A stretch of 17,046 nucleotides of DNA. It comes from CAYRVF01 sp964427535. GTDB lineage: Bacteria; Chloroflexota; Ktedonobacteria; Ktedonobacterales; JADMIN01. Location: contig CAYRVF010000110.1 in assembly GCA_964427535.1 (NCBI GenBank), forward strand, positions 1 to 17,046, in the 5' to 3' direction. Position 1 is the first letter of the stretch; each line of letters begins with the position of its first letter. This document shows, one piece after another, positions 7,002 through 12,291 of this stretch. A program made the position numbers and the translations under genes. Under the pieces are notes generated by a model, which worked only from the letters and a program-made list of their open reading frames with translations, was not told the DNA's origin and did no database searches.

Positions 7002-7778
7002 CTACCGGAACAGGTCCATCGAGGGGTCCATCAGGAGCTCGCGGGCAGTGCCCTCGCGGGACTCGAACTGGTAGCCGCGCACGAGAACAAAGGGGCAGCG
7101 GTTGATCTTGCCACTGACGAGCTCGGCCGCGGAGGCGATCTCGTCGGCGACAGCGAGCACGCTGGCGCTCATCACGCGGCCGAAGTCGTCGGGCTGGCCG
7201 CGATAATCTGCCAGGGGCGCGAGGCCCGCGACGCCGATGGCGACGTTGACGATGCCCTGCCGCCATGGCCTGCCGAACGAATCGGTGATGAGCACGGGCG
7301 CGCGCACCCCTAGCCGCTCGGCCAGGGCGTCGCGGATGCGCTTGGCCGAGGCATCGGGGTTCTCGGGCAGCAGGCACACGACGTCCTCGCCCGCGACATT
7401 GGAAGCGTCCACACCGGCATTGGCGCAGACGAAACCGAAATGCGTCTGCGTGATCAGAATGCCGCGATCCATGCGGACGATACGCGCGCTCTCGCGCAGC
7501 ACGACCTCGATCTGGCGCGCGTCCTTGTGCCAGGCATCAGCCCAGCGACGTGCCAGGTCGGACGGTTCGACAGTCGCGAGATCGACCAGCCGTCCCTCGG
7601 CCTTCGACACGACCTTCTGTGTGACGACCAGTACGTCACCCGAGCGGAGCCGCTGGTCGGCGGCCTCGAGCGCGGAGACAATGAGGGCGGCGATGTCCAT
7701 GCCCGGCGTCACCTCGGGCGCATCGCTCAAGCCAAGAATCCGCACCTCGGGGGCGCGGCGCTGCGATGCTGTCATCAT
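7002..7778 (-). CDS. cofE: Coenzyme F420-0:L-glutamate ligase (CofE)
   Basis: Adds L-glutamate residues to F420-0 using GTP, giving F420 with a gamma-glutamyl tail; cytoplasmic. The protein is about 258 aa, the length of stand-alone CofE. It lacks the C-terminal nitroreductase-like domain found in actinobacterial FbiB. Recognisable motifs are GDVLVVTQKVVSKAEGR near the start, GVDASNV in the middle, and LITDSFGRPWRQGIVNVAIG, followed by the YRGQPDDFGR region. The ATG at 7778 overlaps the cofC stop in the sequence ATGA, the classical form for translational coupling. An adjacent ATG at 7775, or one at 7787, is possible; GGAG at 7781-7784 sits at the better distance from 7775. It is the last gene of the five-gene operon. 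Confidence 0.95.
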   Translation of the reverse strand: MMTASQRRAPEVRILGLSDAPEVTPGMDIAALIVSALEAADQRLRSGDVLVVTQKVVSKAEGRLVDLATVEPSDLARRWADAWHKDARQIEVVLRESARIVRMDRGILITQTHFGFVCANAGVDASNVAGEDVVCLLPENPDASAKRIRDALAERLGVRAPVLITDSFGRPWRQGIVNVAIGVAGLAPLADYRGQPDDFGRVMSASVLAVADEIASAAELVSGKINRCPFVLVRGYQFESREGTARELLMDPSMDLFR

Positions 7779-8437
7779 GCGCTCCATGCGCGCTCGGCGC
7801 CGTCGTGCGGTCGAAGCGCGTCCTTGGGTTGCCAGAGCTTGCGCCGTATGACGTCGTGTACATCGTCCGGCTCATCCACGTCGAAGCTCGTGCCCGCCGA
7901 AGAGTAGAGCACAGGATGGATGCCGCGCTCGTGGGCGAGCGCGAGATGCCGGGGCAGGCTCCGCACGCCGAACGCGAACGGCACGGCATCCGGCGGACGC
8001 GCGGCCAGCAGGTTCGTGCCTGTGCCCGCACGGTCAGGCGCCAGCACGACAGCCGATGGCGCCTCGTGCATCTCCAGCTCCGCGAGCACCTGCCGGATGT
8101 CGCGCACGTCGAGCAGCGGTAGATCGCCGAGCACCACAAGCAGCGACGCGGCTTGCTGGTCGAGCGCGGCGCGCCTGCCAAGCTCCAGCCCGGCGAGCAA
8201 GTCTCCGGAGTCCTGCTGAATCGGCTGGGCGCCGTGCGTCCGCGCCCACTCCAGCACAATCGGATCGGGGCTGACGACGGCCACCGTGTCAATCACCGCC
8301 GAACGGCGCAGCGTGTCGAGCACGTGAGCGCCAAGCGCGAGCACGAGCCGCTGCCGGTCGGCGTCATCCACCAGTGGACGCAGACGTGACTTCGCGGCTC
8401 GCAGCGCGTTGATCGGCACGACGGCATAGACGCTCAC
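7775..8437 (-). CDS. cofC: 2-phospho-L-lactate guanylyltransferase (CofC/FbiD)
   Basis: Activates the phospho-acid precursor of F420 with GTP, giving the guanylylated compound that CofD uses. The substrate is 2-phospholactate in archaea and phosphoenolpyruvate in the mycobacterial homologue FbiD; which is used here cannot be read from the sequence. The 220-aa protein has a nucleotidyltransferase start (VYAVVPINALRAAKSRLRPL), LLVVLGDLPLL as the metal/nucleotide region, VLAPDRAGTGTNLL, and a C-terminal SFDVDEPDDV motif. It starts with GTG at 8437, whose GTGA overlaps the cofD stop, and ends in the ATGA shared with cofE. This strongly suggests coupled translation and near-equal amounts of the three enzymes. 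Confidence 0.95.
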   Translation of the reverse strand: MSVYAVVPINALRAAKSRLRPLVDDADRQRLVLALGAHVLDTLRRSAVIDTVAVVSPDPIVLEWARTHGAQPIQQDSGDLLAGLELGRRAALDQQAASLLVVLGDLPLLDVRDIRQVLAELEMHEAPSAVVLAPDRAGTGTNLLAARPPDAVPFAFGVRSLPRHLALAHERGIHPVLYSSAGTSFDVDEPDDVHDVIRRKLWQPKDALRPHDGAERAWSA

Positions 8438-9393
8438 GCCTTCGCTTCTCCCCTCGTAGCGCGCAGATCATCGACGAACCGCACGACATCCTCCGCGAGG
8501 CGGCGCCGGTCGTCGAGGGCGCCCATGACCGTGCGGGTCACGAGCACCCGCATGCCAAGCGCCGCGATCGGCTCCGCTAGCATCTCGTCCTCTGAGTCTA
8601 TCACGAAGCCATCAAGCAGCCCGCGATAGAGCGAGGCAACGCCGAGCGCCGTGGCGCCATGTCCCAGGCCCGCGAGCATGCGATCCGCCGGGCCTCGCAG
8701 CGCCCTCCCGCCGACGATGGGGCTGACCGCCACGCGCGGCACCTGCGCCGCCTGGATCAGTGCGCGCATCCCCGGCACAGACAGAATCGGCCCGATGCTC
8801 ACGATGGGGTTCGACGGACAGAAGATGATGGCATCCGCCGTGCGCACCGCCGCCTCGACCCCGGGCGTGGGCCGCGCGGCCTCGATGCCCTCGAATGTGA
8901 CGCCGAGCACGTCGTCCGCATGGTGACGGTGAACGAAGTACTCCTGAAACGCCAGCTCACCGGCGGGCGTGCGCACCCGCGTCGCGACAGGCGTATCGGC
9001 CATCGGCAGCAGACGCGCGCGGACGCCGAGCGCAGCCGTGAAACTCGCCAGCACGTCGGTCAGCGTCTGCCCGGAGCGCAACCGCTGCGTGCGCAGGATG
9101 TGCGTGGCGAAATCGCGGTCGCCGAGCAGAAACCACGGGTCGTCGCCATAGTGGCGCATCATGTCGAGCGTCGTGAACGTGTCGTCTCGGACGCCCCAGC
9201 CAGTCTCGGGATTGGCGAGGCCAGCCAGCGTATAGAGGACGGTATCCGCATCGGGCGAGATGCGCAGACCATAGAGCTCAAAATCGTCGCCGGTGTTGAG
9301 CACGACGCTCAACTCGTCGGGGGCGAGCAGCGTATAGAAGCCCTGAGCGAGCTTCGCTCCGCCGACACCGCCCGCAAGCGCAGTAATGTTCAT
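8434..9393 (-). CDS. cofD: 2-phospho-L-lactate transferase (CofD/FbiA)
   Basis: Transfers the phospholactyl (or phosphoenolpyruvyl) group from the guanylylated donor to FO, forming F420-0 or its dehydro form. The protein is 319 aa, normal for the family. Motifs include the N-terminal GGVGGAKLAQG nucleotide loop, NTGDDFELYGLRISPDADTV, WGVRDDTF, LGDRDFATHILRTQRL, FQEYFVHRHHADDV, CPSNPIVSIGPIL and VGGRALRGPADRML. The ATG at 9393 begins only 3 nt after the stop of the PPOX-type gene and lacks a strong ribosome site, so its translation may depend on the upstream gene. Confidence 0.96.
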   Translation of the reverse strand: MNITALAGGVGGAKLAQGFYTLLAPDELSVVLNTGDDFELYGLRISPDADTVLYTLAGLANPETGWGVRDDTFTTLDMMRHYGDDPWFLLGDRDFATHILRTQRLRSGQTLTDVLASFTAALGVRARLLPMADTPVATRVRTPAGELAFQEYFVHRHHADDVLGVTFEGIEAARPTPGVEAAVRTADAIIFCPSNPIVSIGPILSVPGMRALIQAAQVPRVAVSPIVGGRALRGPADRMLAGLGHGATALGVASLYRGLLDGFVIDSEDEMLAEPIAALGMRVLVTRTVMGALDDRRRLAEDVVRFVDDLRATRGEAKA

Positions 9394-9396
9394 GAC

Positions 9397-9807
9397 TTAG
9401 AATCCATACGCGAGCACATGCTCGATTGCCAGCCGGATCGTCACCCGCTCCTGGCGGAGATAGGTCTCGTCGGCCTGACGGTTACCCTTCTCCGGTCCGT
9501 GGTAGCGAATGGCGATCCGCCTGATGTCGGCCTGCGCCTGCCGCTGATCGTCGATCAGCTCCACAGCGCCACTGATGGTGACGAAGCGGTACGCATCCTC
9601 GACACAGATCGACGCCCGCGGGTCACGCCGCAGATTGCCGTCTTTGATACGTCGAGCCGCCGTGTTGAGCACGATCTCGTCGCCGTCCAGCTCGTACCAG
9701 ATGACGGTCTGCTGCGGCATGCCGTCGGGCGCAATGGTGGCCAGAACGGCGAAGCGCGGCTCCTCAAGGAACCGGCGCACGCTCTCGGTGAGGGCCGCCC
9801 CGGCCAT
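9397..9807 (-). CDS. PPOX-class F420-dependent oxidoreductase (split beta-barrel, FDOR type)
   Basis: A small split-barrel flavin/deazaflavin-binding protein, about 136 aa. The pattern FLEEPRFAVLATIAPDGMPQQTVIWYELDGDEIVLNTAARRIKDGNLRRDPRASICVED (quoted in parts: FAVLATIAPDG, VIWYELDGDEI, KDGNLRRDPRAS) is characteristic of FDOR-B/PPOX proteins. Many of these reduce substrates with F420H2 rather than FMN. The setting inside an F420 biosynthesis operon supports F420 as cofactor, but the physiological substrate is unknown. GGGAGG (9817-9822) touches the ATG at 9816 directly but is 9 nt from the ATG at 9807, so 9807 is preferred. It lies 42 nt after the LLM-class gene. Confidence 0.9.
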   Translation of the reverse strand: MAGAALTESVRRFLEEPRFAVLATIAPDGMPQQTVIWYELDGDEIVLNTAARRIKDGNLRRDPRASICVEDAYRFVTISGAVELIDDQRQAQADIRRIAIRYHGPEKGNRQADETYLRQERVTIRLAIEHVLAYGF

Positions 9808-9816
9808 AGTAAACAT

Positions 9817-9822
9817 CCTCCC
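9817..9822 (-). promoter_or_regulatory. Ribosome binding site deciding the PPOX-type start
   Basis: GGGAGG on the minus strand is directly next to one ATG (9816), with no spacing for initiation, and 9 nt from a second ATG (9807). The second is therefore the likelier start. Confidence 0.65.
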
Positions 9823-9849
9823 TGGCAGTCAGGCAAATCACCCGCCGCA

Positions 9850-10764
9850 TTAGCGCCCGGCTGGCACGATCTTCTCGACCTCAGGCTGAATCTCCGTCAG
9901 CACCTCGAACGGCTCGATGTCCTGGACGTTGCGCAGGCTGAAGATCGCCTGGTCGAAGCCCAGCTCGGCGATGTGGCCGAAATAGTCGACCGCCGCCGAG
10001 GGACTGAGCGAGCCGTCGCGCCCGTCGCGCGTGATGACCAGGCTGTCGAGCGTGGTCTTCTCGATGTCGTCGTAGTTCCGGCCCAGGTTGCGGCAGTGCT
10101 CGCGCAGCACATCCAGCTTGCGCCGCAGCTCGTCGTCGCCGAGGCGGGCGAAGAGGTTGCAGGCGTCGCCGTATTGTGCGACGAAACGCAATGTCTTGCG
10201 CTCGCCAGTGCCCCCAATGAGAATCGGTGGATGTGGCCGCTGGATGGCCTGCGGCGAGTTTAATAGACGCCCGAGGTGATAGTGCTTGCCGTGGAACTCC
10301 TCGCCCGTGCCACGATCGTCACCCCACATCCTGTGAAGGATCTGGAGCGTCTCTTCCAGGCGCTCGAACCGCTCCGCCGTCGAGGGGAAGGGCACGCCGA
10401 GGCCGTTGTGCTCCTGCTCGTTCCACGCCGCGCCGATGCCCAGATATGCGCGCCCCTGCGAGAGCACGTCGAGCGTGGTGACAGTCTTGGCGAGCAGGCC
10501 AGGATAGCGATAGGTCACGCCAGTCACCATCGTGCCGAGGCGGATGCGGTTGGTGTGGCCTGCCGCGAACCCGAGGGCGGTATAGCCCTCCAGCATCTCA
10601 TTCTCAGCCGGGCCGACGGAGCGAATCTGGAAGAAGTGGTCCATGACCCAGAAGCTATAAAGTCCGGCCCGCTCGGCGCGCCGGGCAATCTGCGCGAAGG
10701 TATCGCCAAGCTCACGAGGTCCGTTGGGATGGGTAAAGTTTGGTACCTGAAGACCGAGTCGCAT
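9850..10764 (-). CDS. LLM-class F420-dependent oxidoreductase
   Basis: A luciferase-like TIM-barrel oxidoreductase of 304 aa, expected to use F420 (Rv1855c-like subgroup by pattern). Visible motifs are MRLGLQVPNF at the start, AERAGLYSFWVMDHFFQ, NRIRLGTMVTGVTYRYPGLLAKTVTTLDVLSQGRAYLGIGAAWNEQEH, PPILIGGTGERKTLRFVAQYGDACN and a C-terminal FSLRNVQDIEPFEVL (listed as separate short runs within the chain). The ATG at 10764 is chosen because homology starts there and AGGAGA lies 10 nt upstream; the open frame continues to 11142 through repeat DNA with no protein-like sequence. It is the first gene of the F420 operon. The substrate is unknown. Confidence 0.93.
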   Translation of the reverse strand: MRLGLQVPNFTHPNGPRELGDTFAQIARRAERAGLYSFWVMDHFFQIRSVGPAENEMLEGYTALGFAAGHTNRIRLGTMVTGVTYRYPGLLAKTVTTLDVLSQGRAYLGIGAAWNEQEHNGLGVPFPSTAERFERLEETLQILHRMWGDDRGTGEEFHGKHYHLGRLLNSPQAIQRPHPPILIGGTGERKTLRFVAQYGDACNLFARLGDDELRRKLDVLREHCRNLGRNYDDIEKTTLDSLVITRDGRDGSLSPSAAVDYFGHIAELGFDQAIFSLRNVQDIEPFEVLTEIQPEVEKIVPAGR

Positions 10765-10791
10765 GAGGTCCGTCTCTCCTGTTTGACCTGG

Positions 10792-10814
10792 CGATGGAGC
10801 ATACTGCTCCGTCG
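10792..10814 (-). promoter_or_regulatory. Stem-loop or operator in the leader of the F420 operon
   Basis: A 10-bp inverted repeat with one G-T pair and a 3-nt centre (core GGAGCA-TAC-TGCTCC), between the predicted promoter and the ribosome site, about 11 nt upstream of AGGAGA. It may be an operator palindrome or an mRNA hairpin. No further evidence was found. Confidence 0.4.
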
Positions 10815-10870
10815 TGAAACGTACGGGAAATACGCGTGCCGGTGCGGTGTACCGCCTCAGACTGAAGGTC

Positions 10871-10900
10871 ACTATACAAAAGATAGTAGATCGCGTGCAA
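10871..10900 (-). promoter_or_regulatory. Possible promoter of the F420 operon
   Basis: On the minus strand TTGCAC (10900-10895) and TATAGT (10876-10871) are 18 bp apart. The -10 is good and the -35 is weak (3 of 6). Transcription would start near 10864, leaving a leader of about 100 nt that contains the stem-loop at 10792-10814. Confidence 0.4.
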
Positions 10901-10912
10901 CGCTGGGCGGGT

Positions 10913-11060
10913 GGACCTCTCCCCCTACCCCCCTTAGAGGGGAGCGGTCGTGCGGCGGACGGGGTGGCCACGGGCAGCATGCCGCACCCGCCCCGCTCGG
11001 TTGGCGGAATCAGTCCCTCGGCCAGATCCCTCGGAGGAGAAGGCGTTGGGGGAGAGGTCC
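10913..11060. repeat. 148-bp imperfect palindrome, MITE-like or interspersed repeat
   Basis: Perfect 13-bp terminal inverted repeats (GGACCTCTCCCCC at 10913-10925 and GGGGGAGAGGTCC at 11048-11060) frame an element whose two halves remain partly complementary inward, with a centre near GCATGC (10977-10982). A small inner hairpin, CCCCT-TAG-AGGGG, lies at 10930-10942. No open frame encodes a transposase and I see no clear target duplication. GC-rich CTCTCCCC/GGGGAGAG palindromes of this type occur as interspersed repeats in several bacterial phyla, Chloroflexota included. It sits exactly between two divergent promoters. Copy number cannot be judged from this window. Confidence 0.6.
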
Positions 11061-11081
11061 GCGCGGCACAGTGTGTGCTGC

Positions 11082-11111
11082 TTGGCAGATAACAGCGACG
11101 GCGGCTATACT
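11082..11111 (+). promoter_or_regulatory. Probable promoter of the zinc-ribbon membrane protein gene
   Basis: TTGGCA (11082-11087) and TATACT (11106-11111) are separated by 18 bp. Each matches the sigma-70 consensus at 5 of 6 positions. Transcription would begin near 11118, about 42 nt before the ATG. Confidence 0.6.
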
Positions 11112-11159
11112 GGCTCCGTCGAGTGTTGAGCCTGAGATGCACGGTCGCGGGAGCTTCCC

Positions 11160-11990
11160 ATGATGTGTCCGGAGTGCGGTGCGGGCGCGGCCGCGGACAC
11201 CCAGCGTTGCCCGCGATGCGGCGCCGCCTTCATCATCACGACCGGTGCCATGCCCTTCGAGTTGAGCGTCAGTGGCGTACCAGTGCAACGTTTCGCTCCG
11301 ACGGCATTCGGCGCCCTCGCAAGCGCGCCCCCTCGCCCGACCGCCCTCGTCCAGATGCCGCCAGAAGGTTCGTCACAGCGGGCGGGAGGCTACCGGCCGA
11401 TCGTGCTGCCGCCCCCACCGCCCAAACCACGTCGGCGGCGGAGCGGATGGCGCGGATTCGTCGCGTTGCTGGCAGTCTTGCTGCTGGCCACAGTAGGAGG
11501 CGTGGCCCTGGCGCGGTCCAGCGCGACGCCGCTGCGGGTGGGACCCTTCCAGCTTGTGCCTGCACTGGCGTCGCAGCCCTCAGGCGCACAAGCGAGTGGC
11601 ACTCCGCCGGCCGCGACCTGCTCGCCACAGTCCCTGACGAGCATCCCCGCCTCGCCTCCAGCGGATATCACGCAGGCGCAGCTCACCACCGCGCTGCGCG
11701 ACGCGGCCGCCCGCGACTACCGCCCGGTGGATACAGTTTCGTCGTTCGCATCCGGCCACTCGGGCTACGTCACGTTCCAGATCGCCAGCTCGGCGCGAGG
11801 GACCGTGCGCGCGCTCTTCTGCGTCGTGGGCGCGTCGTATACGGGCAGCGTCACGGTTCCCGCGGGGTCCTCCGGCCGCTACGGAGAGTTCGCGGTACCG
11901 CTCGCGCATGCCCGTCCCGGCAATGCGTCGCTGCTGCTCACCTGGAACGGCATCCCCGAGCAGCGGCTCGACTTCTCCATCGTGCGCTAG
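11160..11990 (+). CDS. Zinc-ribbon single-pass membrane protein with extracytoplasmic domain
   Basis: 276 aa, function unknown. Residues 3-20 form a zinc ribbon (CPEC and CPRC, 10 residues apart). Residues about 55-95 are Pro/Ala-rich and end in a poly-Pro and poly-Arg stretch (LPPPPPKPRRRR). Residues about 98-118 form one membrane helix (FVALLAVLLLATVGGVALA). The Arg cluster before the helix predicts that the zinc ribbon faces the cytoplasm and the C-terminal 155 residues face outward. The outer part, about 185-276, looks like a beta-sandwich (SSFASGHSGYVTFQIASS ... ARPGNASLLLTWNG) and resembles the end of the kinase encoded next. GGGAG lies 6 nt before the first of two adjacent ATGs, supporting 11160. 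It could be a sensor, an adaptor or a kinase partner; this is inference. Confidence 0.8.
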   Translation: MMCPECGAGAAADTQRCPRCGAAFIITTGAMPFELSVSGVPVQRFAPTAFGALASAPPRPTALVQMPPEGSSQRAGGYRPIVLPPPPPKPRRRRSGWRGFVALLAVLLLATVGGVALARSSATPLRVGPFQLVPALASQPSGAQASGTPPAATCSPQSLTSIPASPPADITQAQLTTALRDAAARDYRPVDTVSSFASGHSGYVTFQIASSARGTVRALFCVVGASYTGSVTVPAGSSGRYGEFAVPLAHARPGNASLLLTWNGIPEQRLDFSIVR

Positions 11991-12028
11991 GTCTCGCACC
12001 CTAGGTCTCGCACCCTAGGTCTCGCGCC
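11987..12028 (+). repeat. Three tandem 14-bp repeats spanning a stop codon
   Basis: CTAGGTCTCGCACC occurs twice without change (11987-12000 and 12001-12014) and once with a single change (12015-12028). The first copy contains the TAG stop of the zinc-ribbon gene. Copy-number changes would not alter the protein, since the first stop is kept. Probably a slippage repeat; no protein-binding role is evident. Confidence 0.9.
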
Positions 12029-12176
12029 AGAGAGCGCCGCGCGCACCCGTCATGGCCCGAGTCTCCTACTGTCTGCCAGCGCGGCTAGAGACGGGCACAT
12101 CGCGTGATGACCGCTTCTTTTCGGCGTACGGCGCTCGCTCGTGGGTCCGCGTGGGTCCCATCCGCATCGAGCCGAC

Positions 12177-12205
12177 TAGCCAGTGTGCCTGAGGTAGCGT
12201 ACAAT
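12177..12205 (+). promoter_or_regulatory. Possible promoter of the kinase gene
   Basis: TAGCCA (12177-12182, weak -35) and TACAAT (12200-12205, 5 of 6) are 17 bp apart. Upstream, GTGGGTCC is repeated in register at 12141 and 12151, which could be an activator site. The leader would be about 80 nt and contains CAATTGAGG near both ends (12202-12210, 12270-12278). Confidence 0.4.
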
Positions 12206-12291
12206 TGAGGCTGGCGTCTTCTTGTCTTACAGCGGGTCGAAGAGGGTGCCGCGAGACAGCACCGGGACGCAATTGAGGGGATGACGCTCAG

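Noticed and set aside
8659..10263. Long plus-strand open frame opposite cofD, the PPOX gene and the LLM gene
   Set aside because: It is the antisense of three clearly recognised genes, crosses their boundaries and shows no family pattern; such frames are common in GC-rich DNA.
10765..11142. N-terminal extension of the LLM-class gene to 11142
   Set aside because: The extra residues are encoded by the palindromic repeat and promoter DNA and are low-complexity; homology and a ribosome site support 10764.
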